A DNA stretch of 64,000 nucleotides from CAVVAY01 sp963746465. GTDB taxonomy: Bacteria > Actinomycetota > Actinomycetes > JACCUZ01. The translations under genes were made by a program, and so were the position numbers. The notes below the pieces were generated by a model. The model was not told the origin of the DNA. It saw only the letters and a list, made by a program, of their open reading frames with translations, and searched no databases. Of this stretch, positions 50,917 to 59,407 are shown in pieces (positions within the stretch are counted from its first letter, which is position 1; the number at the start of each line of letters is the position of its first letter). The stretch spans positions 496,001 through 560,000 of the forward strand of contig CAVVAY010000013.1 in NCBI GenBank assembly GCA_963746465.1, in the 5' to 3' direction.

Positions 50917-51703
50917 ATGACGGCGTACGACGACGACCTCCGACTGGCGCACGTCCTCGCCGACACCGCCGACTCCATCACCATGTCGCGCTTCAAGGCG
51001 CTCGACCTCGTCGTCGACACCAAGCCGGACCTGACACCCGTCTCGGACGCCGACACAGCCGCCGAGGAGTCGATCCGCTCCACCCTGTCCCGGGCCCGGC
51101 CGCGGGACGCCGTCACCGGTGAGGAGCTCGGGTCGACACGGGCCACGGCCCGCGGCGCTGGGTGCTCGACCCGATCGACGGCACCAAGAACTTCGTCCGC
51201 GGCGTGCCCGGTCTGGGCAACCTTGATCGCCCTGATGGACGGCGACGTGGTGGTCGCCGGCCTGGTCAGCGCCCCCGCGCTGGGCCGTCGCTGGTGGGCC
51301 GGCGTCGGTTCCGGCGCCTGGACGGGCAAGAGCCTGTCGTCGGCCAGCCGGATGGCCGTCTCCGGGGTGACCCGCCTCGACGACGCGTCGCTGTCCTACT
51401 CGAGCCTGTCGGGCTGGCACGACCTCGGTCGCGAGGAGAGCTTCCTCGGCCTGACCCGGGACGTCTGGCGGACCCGCGCCTACGGCGACTTCTGGTCCTA
51501 CATGCTGGTGGCCGAGGGCGCAGTCGACGTCGCGGCCGAGCCGGAGGTGGCGCTGTACGACCTGGCCGCGCCGTCGATCGTCGTCACCGAGGCGGGCGGG
51601 CGGTTCACCGATCTCGACGGCACCGACGGGCCGGCCGGGGGCAGCGCGGTCGCGACCAACGGGCACCTGCACGACGAGGTCGTGCGACGCGCTCACGCCG
51701 TAG
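50917..51703 (+). pseudogene. hisN: Histidinol-phosphatase (inositol monophosphatase family), three frame breaks
   Basis: ATG 50917 begins AYDDDLRLAHVLADTADSIT and LVVDTKPDLTPVSDADTAAE, VTGEELG (metal-binding Glu). At about 51135-51215 the true sequence RRWVLDPIDGTKNFVRGVP, holding the DPIDGT metal motif, is in another frame, then WATLIALMDGDVVVAGLVSA returns. It continues with YGDFWSYMLVAEGAVDVAAE and APSIVVTEAGGRFTDLDG. The end needs one more shift to reach TAG 51701. All catalytic motifs exist, so base errors are likely. Acts in histidine biosynthesis. Confidence 0.82.
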
Positions 51704-52931
51704 TCGGCCGGCTTCGGCCTCGGGCAGGTCGGTGCGCTCCAGCCGGCGTACCGCAGGGACCGGGTCGCCAGGCCGCCGGCCACCATCACACCCAGCGCGC
51801 ACACCACGACCGCCTCGCGCGACGCCGACGGCCTGCGCGAGCGGACCGGCCAGGACCTGGCCGATCGGGATGGCCATCAGTGACCCGAGGGCGTCGTAGG
51901 CGTAGACGCGGCTCAGCAGGTGCGGCCGGCACGTGCTGCTGCATGGACAGGTCCCAGCCGAGACCGAACAGCTCGATGGACGCGCCGGCCACGAGGCTCG
52001 TCAGCACCAGCAGGAGGACGGCGGGCTCGGCGGCCAGCACCAGCATCAGCGGCGACCAGGCGAGCACCCGATCATGCCGACGAACAGCGGGCGCCGGAAC
52101 GCGCACCCGCAGCAGCAGCACGCCGGCCGAGGAACATGCCTGCGGTCTCGGCGCCGAGCACGAAGCCCCAGCCCTGCCGGCCGAACGTCTCGTCGGCGAT
52201 GAGCGGACCCAGCGTGTACCAGCCGGCAGCGTGCACGGCGTTGATGACGCCGAACGCCAGGACGACGACCCACAACCAGGTGCGGGACCGGAAGGCGGTC
52301 CAGCCCTCGCGCAGCTCGACGAGGACGTTGCTCGACGGGCATCCGGTCACCGGGCACGACGCGGATCGCGGCGAAGCAGGCGGCCGCGACGACGAAGGAC
52401 ACGGCGTCGGCCGCCAGCCCCCAGCCCGGGCCGACCGCCGCGACGAGCACGCCGCCGACCGAGGCCCCGGCGACCATCGCGGCCGTCGACGCCATCCGGA
52501 AGCACGATGTTCGCCGGCTGCAGGTCGCGCGCCGGGACGGTCTGCGGCAGCAAGCCCGCGCTGGCCGGGAAGGTGAACGCCGCCGACGCACCGTTGACGG
52601 CCTCGATCGCGACGAGTGCGCCGATCGACGCGTGGCCGGTGAGCAGCAGGGTGGCAGCCAGCGCCTGGGTGCCGCCGCTGACCAGGTTGGTCACGACGAG
52701 GACGAGGTGCCGCGGCAGCCGGTCGGCGAGCACGCCGCCGAACAGCAGGAACACCACCTGCGGCAGGCTGCGGGCCGCGAGCACGATGCCCAGGTCGGTG
52801 ACGGAGCCGGTCAGGTCCAGGACCGCGAAGGTGATGGCGATGTTGGCCAGCCCGTTGCCCAGCAGCGACACCGAGCGCCCGGACAGCAGGGCGACGAACG
52901 GCCGGTGCCGGAGGACCGCGCGCGCGGTCAT
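51693..52931 (-). pseudogene. MFS transporter, multiple frame breaks
   Basis: Starts ATG 52931 with LRHRPFVALLSGRSVSLLGN, GLANIAITFAVLDLTGSVTD and LFGGVLADRLPRHLVLVVTN, typical of MFS exporters. Near 52505 the frame breaks; later helices (GASVGGVLVAAVGPGWGLAA, WLWVVVLAFGVINAVHAAGW, LVLTSLVAGASIELFGLGWD, ALGVMVAGGLA) are scattered over all three frames down to a stop near 51693. At least four indels. It overlaps the ArsR gene's stop by ATGA, so it is an efflux pump under that regulator. Confidence 0.75.
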
Positions 52932-53478
52932 CGGGAGCTGCCGCCGTCGTCGGCGGGTCGGCCATCGCGAACATCGCCAGGCTCACGCTGACGTGCACCG
53001 CACTCGGCGAGCGTGGCGGCCGCGCCACCCGGTGCAGCTGGCTCAGCGACTCGTTGACCTGGTCGAGGGCCGCGGCCCAGTCGTCCGGATCCACCCAGAG
53101 CTCGGCGTCGGTGCTGGTCTGCCGGGCGTCGGGGTGTGCCGAGGCGCTGCGGCGGAGCAGCTCGTCGGCCAGCAGCCGGAAGAACGTCTCACGCTCCCCG
53201 GCGTGGGACGCCGTCGCACCGGGGGCGTCGACGTCGTACCGGTAGCGCTTGGCCCGGCCGCCGCGGATCGTCTCCTCCCCCGCCTCGACCAGCTGACCGG
53301 CCGCCAGCAGCAGGCGCAGGTGGTAGCTGGCGTTGGCGTGCGTCAGGCCGATCTCGCGGGCCACCTCGGCCGCCGACATCGGGGCGCCGGTGAGCAGCGA
53401 GAGCATCCGCAGCCGCACCGGGTGGGCCATCGCCCGCAGCGACACCACCCGCTCGCTGGTTCCCTCTCCCCAAGACAT
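52928..53478 (-). pseudogene. ArsR-type HTH regulator, frame break near C-terminus
   Basis: ATG 53478 gives SWGEGTSERVVSLRAMAHPV, RLRMLSLLTGAPMSAAEVAR, EIGLTHANASYHLRLLLAAG, a winged helix of the ArsR/HTH_20 type, then a helical effector part (DDWAAALDQVNESLSQLHRV, VHVSVSLAMFAMADP). After ADP the frame should end DDGGSSR and TGA at 52928, overlapping the MFS start, but one base is out near 52955. Only the last ~10 residues are affected. Likely controls the MFS gene in operon. Confidence 0.78.
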
Positions 53479-53538
53479 GTTGGGGAGTCTCTCACCGGTC
53501 GCCACCCACCGTCAAACACTCCTTGGGTGGTGACCCCC

Positions 53539-53625
53539 GTCGACCACGTATGGCAGGCGAACAGGTACCTCGCCAGGCGCAGGCACCTCGCAAGGTGCCG
53601 ACATGCCTGCTTTACCGTGGTCGAC
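53539..53625. repeat. 87-base compound inverted repeat upstream of the ArsR gene
   Basis: Outer arms GTCGACCACG (53539-53548) and CGTGGTCGAC (53616-53625) are perfect. Next pair GCAGGC (53553-53558) with GCCTGC (53605-53610), and an inner hairpin GGCACCT-CGCA-AGGTGCC (53582-53599). It sits between the end of the membrane-protein gene and the ArsR start. It could terminate the upstream gene, or be a palindromic repeat element. Confidence 0.7.
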
Positions 53626-53626
53626 T

Positions 53627-54368
53627 TCACCGGGCGGAGGCGGGTGGCGAGGGCGAGGAGGGCGGGCCCGGCGAGGACGGCGGCCAGGTCGAACCAGCCG
53701 TAGCCGCCGGCCGCACCGGACGGCGGGTTGCCGATGCTCACCAGCCCGGTCGGGTCATGGGTCTGCCAGGCCCAGGTCCCCCACCAGGTGCCGAGCAGCT
53801 CCAGGTAGGTGACCACCAGGAACGCGCCGACGTAGAGCGTCCGGGACCGGCCCCAGGCGAGGAAACCCAGCAGGCAGAGGTACCAGAACGCGCCCAGCAC
53901 GTCGGGCCGGTCGGACACCAGGAGCCCCCACCCGGCGTACAGGCCGCCGACGACGACGGTGGCCGCGACCAGCAGCCCGGTACGCCGGTGCACCCAGGCC
54001 GAGCGGCCGATCGCCAGCGCGCAGAGGTAGACGAGCCCGTGGCCCGGCGGGACGAACGCCGGGACGTTGCCCAACCGGTAGACGTAGACCTCGAGCAGGG
54101 GCGAGAAGGTGTACTCGACCGCGGTCGCGAAGGCGACGACGACAGCGACCTGGGCCCGCACCAGCGGGGTCTCGCGGCGGAGCAGCACCAGCAGGAGCAG
54201 CCAGGTGCCGATCCCCAGGGCCCGCTGCTCCCAGATGTCGGCGCCGCGGTCGAGCAGCAGCACCAGCGGGACCCAGACCAGGGTGAGCACGACCGGCGGG
54301 TCGAGCCGCATCGCCGGGGCGGCCACCGCTCGCAGCCCCGGACGGGCGGCGAGAGTCTCGGTGGTCAC
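53627..54368 (-). CDS. Hypothetical polytopic membrane protein
   Basis: About 247 residues with some eight hydrophobic helices: VVLTLVWVPLVLLLDRGADI, GIGTWLLLLVLLRRETPLV, LVYLCALAIGRSAW, VLGAFWYLCLLGFLAWGRSR and YLELLGTWWGTWAWQTHDPT. The last segment with SIGNPPSGAAGGYGWFDLAA resembles carotenoid-type or DUF817-like bacterial membrane proteins, which I cannot settle. GTG 54368 is the chosen start. The frame as sequenced runs on past the inverted repeat into the ArsR gene, so the true stop (perhaps TGA at 53627) probably needs one base change. Confidence 0.6.
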
Positions 54369-54488
54369 CGGGCCGAGGATACGCAACCCACAACAGCCGC
54401 CTGTCCTGCGCCGATGTCCTGTACAGGCCCGGTCCAGGCGGCCAGGATGGGGTCCGTCCGGGCCGTCCGTGCAAGGAGGTCACGTCCC

Positions 54489-54888
54489 ATGCAGGTGCGC
54501 GAGGGCATGAGCACCGAGGTGCTGACGATCGGGCCCGACCACTCGCTGCGGGATGCCAGCCGCGCGATGGCGAGCCGGCGGGTCGGCGCGGCCGTGGTGC
54601 ACGACCCCGACGGTGAGGGTGTCGCGCATCCTCACCGAGCGCGACGTGCTGGCCTCGATCGGGATGGGTCAGGACCCCGACGCCGAGCACGTCCGGGACC
54701 ACCTGACCGGTGACCTGGTCTACGCGGCCCCTACCTGGACCCTGGAGCAGGCGGCGGACGCGATGGTGCGCGGCGGCTTCCGGCACCTGGTCGTGCTCGA
54801 CCAGGGCGAGGTGGCCGGCATCCTGTCGGTGCGCGACATCGTGCGGTGCTGGTCCGGCGAGCGCCGGCACGACGAGCTGGTCGGCTGA
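54489..54888 (+). pseudogene. CBS-domain pair protein, one frame break
   Basis: ATG 54489, with AAGGAGG nine bases upstream, gives QVREGMSTEVLTIGPDHSLR and DASRAMASRRVGAAVVHDPD (CBS 1). After an extra base near 54615-54622 the other frame continues with SRILTERDVLASIGMGQDPD, the second CBS TLEQAADAMVRGGFRHLVVL and GILSVRDIVRCW. A tandem CBS pair binds adenine nucleotides. As a stand-alone protein its partner is unknown. Error is the simplest explanation of the break. Confidence 0.82.
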
Positions 54889-54889
54889 C

Positions 54890-55468
54890 TCAGCCGCCTG
54901 CGGCGCCCTCGGGGTCGCCCTGCCCCACCTTCAGCGCCTGACCGTCCTTGTGGCCCTCTCGGCCGGCCCGCTCGTTGCCTTCCTGGGGCTCGCGCTCCTT
55001 GGCTCTCAGCATGATCGCGGAGACCGCGAGCACGAGGACGAGGCCACCGAGCACGCCGACCTCGATGATCGCGTGGGTGAACTTGCTCGCCCTTGCCCAC
55101 GAAGTCGGCGGCCTTACCGAAAGGACGATGATCTCCTTGATCGAGGCGATGATGCCGACGACGAGGAACGGCTCGGCGACGACCTCCCGCTTGCCCAGGA
55201 TCACCCGCACGGCGAAGAGCAGCTCGACCACGATGAACACCAGCAGCAGCCGGTCGAGGACCTCGAGAACCACGTCGCTCGCCGACCCGTCGCCGGTCAC
55301 CGTCGTCAGGCCGCGAGCCGCCGAGAGCAGCAGCACGCCGGCAGATGCGGAGAGCAGGACGGCGATGCCGACGTAGATGACATCCTCGGTCACCGCGAGC
55401 AGGGCGTTGCCGATCCGGACGTAGCGCGGCGGCTCGTCGGCGCTGTCGTCCTCTTCCCGGTCGGCCAC
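54890..55468 (-). CDS. PsiE-family membrane protein
   Basis: 192 residues with four hydrophobic segments, including DVIYVGIAVLLSASAGVLLL and LEVLDRLLLVFIVVELLFAV, then VAEPFLVVGIIASIKEIIVL and VLGGLVLVLAVSAIML. This is the phosphate-starvation-inducible PsiE fold. Residues after EIIVLS (RPPTSWARAS) look out of frame: the alternative frame reads GKAADFVGKGE, fitting the family better, so two compensating indels near 55085-55115 are likely. C-terminal tail is charged. Confidence 0.75.
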   Translation of the reverse strand: MADREEDDSADEPPRYVRIGNALLAVTEDVIYVGIAVLLSASAGVLLLSAARGLTTVTGDGSASDVVLEVLDRLLLVFIVVELLFAVRVILGKREVVAEPFLVVGIIASIKEIIVLSVRPPTSWARASKFTHAIIEVGVLGGLVLVLAVSAIMLRAKEREPQEGNERAGREGHKDGQALKVGQGDPEGAAGG

Positions 55469-55473
55469 CGCGG

Positions 55474-55671
55474 TCAGGCGACCGAGCTGGATCGCCGCGG
55501 GAGAGCGTCCGGACCCAGCAGGGCGAAGCCGACCAGCACCGCGTCACCGCACTGCACGCAGACCCACTCCGGACAGTCAGCCCCGTGCTCCTCGAGACAG
55601 TCGGGCTGCTCGTAAAGGACGTCGGCCTGGCAGGTGGAGCACCACTGCGGGTCGGCTGCATTCGTGGTCAT
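55474..55671 (-). CDS. Small Cys-rich zinc-ribbon-like protein (65 aa)
   Basis: Reads WCSTCQADVLYEQPDCLEEH then GADCPEWVCVQCGDAVLVG. Two CxxC motifs (CSTC, CVQC) plus two extra Cys and a His can hold zinc. No signal peptide. Located five bases upstream of psiE start on the same strand, possibly co-transcribed. Function unknown. Confidence 0.6.
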   Translation of the reverse strand: MTTNAADPQWCSTCQADVLYEQPDCLEEHGADCPEWVCVQCGDAVLVGFALLGPDALPRRSSSVA

Positions 55672-55731
55672 GCCCTGACGGTGCCACGGAGCCTGGACAC
55701 AACCCCGTACGCCGGGCGGCGTGTCCGCGAC

Positions 55732-55743
55732 TTTGTCGACAAA
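55732..55743. promoter_or_regulatory. 12-bp palindrome upstream of ku
   Basis: TTTGTCGACAAA is a perfect palindrome 71 bases before the ku start and 61 before the divergent zinc-ribbon gene. TTGTCGACAA-like sites are used by several actinobacterial regulators. The binder is unknown. Confidence 0.4.
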
Positions 55744-55813
55744 CCGGTGTTGAGCAGGGCCGATCTGACCCCCGCGGTGGCGGCCGAGACCCGATTGCCA
55801 GGATCATGGCCGC

Positions 55814-56770
55814 ATGCCACAGAGCATCTGGAAGGGCGCGATCTCGTTCGGGCTGGTCTCGATCCCGGTGCGGCTCTACAGCGCCACCGAGGAGAAGGAC
55901 GTCTCGTTCCGGCAGGTGCACCGCGAGGACGGCGGGCGCATCCGCTACAAGCGGGTCTGCTCGGTCGACGGCGAGGAGGTCGCCTACGGCGACATCGCCA
56001 AGGGCTACGAGCTGCCGGACGGCGAGATGGTCGTGCTGGACGACGACGACTTCGCCAACCTGCCGATCTCCAGCTCGCGGGCGGTCGAGGTGCTCAGCTT
56101 CGTGCCCGAGGAGCAGATCGACGCCGTCCAGATGGGCAAGCCGTACTACTGCGACCCGACCGGCGGCGACACCAAGCCCTACGTCCTGCTGCGCGACTCG
56201 CTGGAGAAGGCCGGCCGGGTGGCGGTCGTCAAGGTGGCGCTGCGCCAGCGCGAGCGGTTGGCGATGCTGCGCGCCCGCGAGGGCGTCCTGGTGCTGCAGA
56301 CCCTGCTCTGGCCGGACGAGGTGCGCGAGCCGCGGCTCGACTCGCTCGACGGCGAGGTCAACGTGCGGCCGCAGGAGCTGGCCATGGCCGAGTCCTACAT
56401 CAACGCGCTCTCCGGCGACTTCGACCCCTCGGAGTTCTCCGACCACTACCGCGAGGCGCTCGAAGAGGTCATCGAGGCAAAGGCCGCCGGCCACGAGGTG
56501 AAGGCTCCCGAGGAGGCGCCGCGGTCCACCGGTCAGGTGGTCGACCTGATGGACGCCCTGCGGCGCAGCGTCGCCGAGGCCAAGGAGCGTCGCGGCGAAG
56601 GGGCCGGCACCTCAGCCAAGAAGACCGCCAAGGCACCGGCCAAGAAGGCGACGGCCAAGAGCACGGCCAAGAAGACCGCCAAGGCACCGGCCAAGAAGAC
56701 CGCCGCGAAGAAGGCGGGTACGGCGAAGAAGGCGGCCGCCAAGAAGAGCGCCACCCGTCGTTCTGCCTAG
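55814..56770 (+). CDS. ku: Ku protein (non-homologous end joining)
   Basis: 318 residues. Begins QSIWKGAISFGLVSIPVRLY, the bacterial Ku signature, with RYKRVCSVDGEEVAYGDIAK and GYELPDGEMVVLDDDDF. A long C-terminal tail is rich in KKTAKAPAKKA repeats, the basic DNA-binding extension of actinobacterial Ku. Homodimeric Ku threads onto DNA ends and recruits LigD. No ligD is in the window. The homopolymer-like tail could also vary between strains. Confidence 0.95.
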   Translation: MPQSIWKGAISFGLVSIPVRLYSATEEKDVSFRQVHREDGGRIRYKRVCSVDGEEVAYGDIAKGYELPDGEMVVLDDDDFANLPISSSRAVEVLSFVPEEQIDAVQMGKPYYCDPTGGDTKPYVLLRDSLEKAGRVAVVKVALRQRERLAMLRAREGVLVLQTLLWPDEVREPRLDSLDGEVNVRPQELAMAESYINALSGDFDPSEFSDHYREALEEVIEAKAAGHEVKAPEEAPRSTGQVVDLMDALRRSVAEAKERRGEGAGTSAKKTAKAPAKKATAKSTAKKTAKAPAKKTAAKKAGTAKKAAAKKSATRRSA

Positions 56771-56823
56771 CCGGCGTCGTCGGGCCGGGAATCCCGTTGC
56801 CGACTCGTGTGCTGTGGTGAGCC

Positions 56824-58695
56824 ATGGATGAGGCCCTGCAGATCCTGGCGCTGGTCGTCGTCGTGGCGGTCGTGGCTGCCGGGGCCCGGCGGCTGGGCCT
56901 GTCCGCGCCGCTGGTCCTGGTGGTCGTCGGCGTCGTCGCGTCGCTGATCCCGGGGGTGCCGGACTATCACGTCGACCCCGACCTCGTGCTGATCGGCTTC
57001 CTGCCGCCGCTGCTCTACGCCGCCGCCCTGCGGACCTCCCTGGTCGACGTCCGCGCCAACCGCCAGGCCATCGGCATCCTCGCCGTCGGCGCCGTGGCGT
57101 TCACCACCGTGCTGGTGGGGCTGGTCGCCTGGGCCGTCGTCCCCGGGGTCTCGCTCGCGGCCGCGCTGGCCCTGGGCGCGGTCGTCTCACCGCCCGACGC
57201 GGTCGCGGCGACCACCATCGCGCGCAAGGTCGGCATGCCCCGCCGGATCGTGTCGATCCTCGAGGGCGAGAGCCTGCTCAACGACGCCACGGCCCTGGTG
57301 GCGCTGCGCACGACCATCGCCGCTATCGCCACCACCGTCACCGTCCTCGAGGTCGGCGCCGACTTCCTGCTCGCGGCCGGGGGCGGCATCGTGGTCGGGC
57401 TGGCGCTCGCGGTGGTTCTTGCAGCCGCTCGCAAGCAGGTCCAGGACCCGGTTCTGGACACGACCCTGTCGCTGGTCGCGCCGTTCCTCACCTACCTGGC
57501 CGCTGAGGCGGTGCACGCGAGCGGGGTGCTGGCGGTGGTGATCGTCGGCTTGTTGCTCGGGCACAAGTCGCCGGCGCTGCAGTCGGCGTCGTCCCGGCTG
57601 GCCGAGCAGACCAACTGGCGCACGATCACCTTCGTCCTCGAGAACGCAGTCTTCCTGCTGATCGGCCTGCAGGTTCAGCAGGTCGTGCGCAACGCGACCG
57701 ACGACGACTTCGGTGCCTTCCGGCTGGCCCTGATCTGTGCGGTCGTCCTGGCGGCCACCCTGTTGACCCGCATCGTCTGGGTGTTCGTCGCGACGGCCGT
57801 CTACAAGTTCGGCACCGCGTCCATGCGTGAGCGCAGCTGGAGCTGGAGCCACGCGACGCTGGTGTCCTGGGCGGGGATGCGCGGTGTGGTCACCCTCGCC
57901 GCAGCGTTCGTGCTGCCCGACGAGACGCCGCACAAGGACGTGCTGGTGCTGGCCGCGTTCGCGGTGGTGGGCGGCACGCTGCTCATCAACGGCACCACGC
58001 TGCCCTGGCTGGTACGCCGGCTGGACCTGCCCGGGCCGGACCCCGCCGAGGACGCCCTCGAGGAGGCGGCCCTGCTGTCCAAGGCGACCCGGGCCGGCCT
58101 GGCAAAGCTGGAGGAGCTCAAGGCCGGGGGCGCCGACCCGTCGGTGATCGAGCGGCTCGAGGAGCGCACCCGCAGCCGGGCCGACGCCGCGTGGGAGCGC
58201 CTCGGCGCGCCGAGCGACGACGAGACGCCCAGCGAGCAGTACCGCCGCTTACGGCAGGAGATGCTGCACGCCGAGCGCCGTGTCGTGCTCGAGGCGCGGG
58301 ACTCCGGCAAGGTCGACGACGAGGTGCTCCGGGACGTCCTGACCCTGCTGGACGCCGAGGAGTCGCTGCTGGACCGGCTGGAGGACAAGGGCAGCGCCGT
58401 CGAGCGCGAGCTGGTCGCGCGGATCGACCGGGTCGAGGACTGCGACCACCTGAAGGAGGCCCCGATCTCGGTCCGGCCCAACACCCCCGAGGGCTGCGAG
58501 GAGTGCCTGCGCGACGGCACCCACTGGGTGCACCTGCGGCTCTGCCTGACCTGCGGCCACGTCGGGTGCTGCGACTCCTCCCCCGAGCGGCACGCCGACC
58601 GGCACTTCCAGGAGGCCGACCACCACCCGGTCATGCGCAGCTTCGAGACCGGCGAGGCATGGCGCTGGTGCTACGTCGACGAGCGCCTGGGCTGA
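56824..58695 (+). CDS. CPA1 sodium/proton antiporter with C-terminal UBP-type zinc finger
   Basis: 623 residues. The first ~400 are a 12-helix CPA1 antiporter: LGAVVSPPDAVAATTIARKV, the ion-binding region, then EGESLLNDATALVALRT and WAGMRGVVTLAAAFVLP. Residues 400-545 are a charged cytoplasmic part, probably coiled-coil. The last ~75 form a ZnF-UBP: CEECLRDGTHWVHLRLCLTC, GHVGCCDSSPERHADRHFQE and HHPVMRSFETGEAWRWCYVD. Exports Na+ or H+ exchange at the membrane. The eukaryote-like UBP finger presumably regulates it; its ligand is unknown. Confidence 0.9.
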   Translation: MDEALQILALVVVVAVVAAGARRLGLSAPLVLVVVGVVASLIPGVPDYHVDPDLVLIGFLPPLLYAAALRTSLVDVRANRQAIGILAVGAVAFTTVLVGLVAWAVVPGVSLAAALALGAVVSPPDAVAATTIARKVGMPRRIVSILEGESLLNDATALVALRTTIAAIATTVTVLEVGADFLLAAGGGIVVGLALAVVLAAARKQVQDPVLDTTLSLVAPFLTYLAAEAVHASGVLAVVIVGLLLGHKSPALQSASSRLAEQTNWRTITFVLENAVFLLIGLQVQQVVRNATDDDFGAFRLALICAVVLAATLLTRIVWVFVATAVYKFGTASMRERSWSWSHATLVSWAGMRGVVTLAAAFVLPDETPHKDVLVLAAFAVVGGTLLINGTTLPWLVRRLDLPGPDPAEDALEEAALLSKATRAGLAKLEELKAGGADPSVIERLEERTRSRADAAWERLGAPSDDETPSEQYRRLRQEMLHAERRVVLEARDSGKVDDEVLRDVLTLLDAEESLLDRLEDKGSAVERELVARIDRVEDCDHLKEAPISVRPNTPEGCEECLRDGTHWVHLRLCLTCGHVGCCDSSPERHADRHFQEADHHPVMRSFETGEAWRWCYVDERLG

Positions 58696-58785
58696 CCGGC
58701 GAGCATTCGGCCCTCGACGTCGGGCGGGCACCGCCGTACGTTCGAGGCGACAGAGCAGCCCGTACGACGGCGGAGGAGGTTCGCG

Positions 58786-59394
58786 ATGTTCGTGCAGATC
58801 ATCCAGGGTCAGGTGAGTGACGCCGCAGAGGTGCACGAGGCGCTCGATCAGTGGGCCCGGGAGCTGGCGCCGGGAGCAACCGGCTGGCTCGGCTCGACCG
58901 CCGGCGTGACCGACGACGGTCGATTCATCGCGATCGCCCGCTTCGAGTCCGAGGACGCGGCGCGCCGCAACAGCGACCGGCCCGAGCAGGACCAGTGGTG
59001 GGCGCAGGCCTCGAAGTTGTTCACCAGCGACGCGACGTTCCTCGACAGCACCGATGTCGACCAGGACCTCGCCGGCGACCCCAACGACGCCGGCTTCGTG
59101 CAGGTCATCCAAGGCCGCAGCAACGACCCGGCGCGTGCCCGAGAGCTGATGGCGGAGAACCCGGAGGCGTGGCGCGCATTCCGACCGGACATCCTCGGCA
59201 GTCTCGGCGCCAGCCACGACGACGGTCGCTACACCGCGGTGCTGTACTTCACCTCCGAGGCCGAGGCCCGCGAGGGCGAAACCAAGGAGACCCCTGCGGA
59301 GCTGCAGGGACAGATGGACGAGATGGGCAAGCTCGAGGTCGGGGAACCCACCTTCATCGACATCAAGACGCCCTGGCTCTACTCGCCGAGCTGA
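58786..59394 (+). CDS. Hypothetical protein with duplicated ABM-like domain
   Basis: 202 residues in two similar halves: FVQIIQGQVSDAAEVHEALD...RFIAIARFESEDAARRNS and FVQVIQGRSNDPARARELMA...RYTAVLYFTSEAEAREGE. Each half resembles a dimeric alpha/beta barrel (antibiotic-biosynthesis-monooxygenase-like), so the chain may fold as an intramolecular dimer. No catalytic residue is obvious. Strong GGAGGAGG ribosome site. Convergent with the ACAD gene. Confidence 0.65.
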   Translation: MFVQIIQGQVSDAAEVHEALDQWARELAPGATGWLGSTAGVTDDGRFIAIARFESEDAARRNSDRPEQDQWWAQASKLFTSDATFLDSTDVDQDLAGDPNDAGFVQVIQGRSNDPARARELMAENPEAWRAFRPDILGSLGASHDDGRYTAVLYFTSEAEAREGETKETPAELQGQMDEMGKLEVGEPTFIDIKTPWLYSPS

Positions 59395-59407
59395 GCAGGC
59401 CGCCGGG

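Noticed and set aside
53343..53626. C-terminal extension of the membrane protein through the inverted repeat into arsR
   Set aside because: The extension is Cys/Arg-rich shadow of the arsR coding sequence in another frame; a missed stop by indel is more likely.
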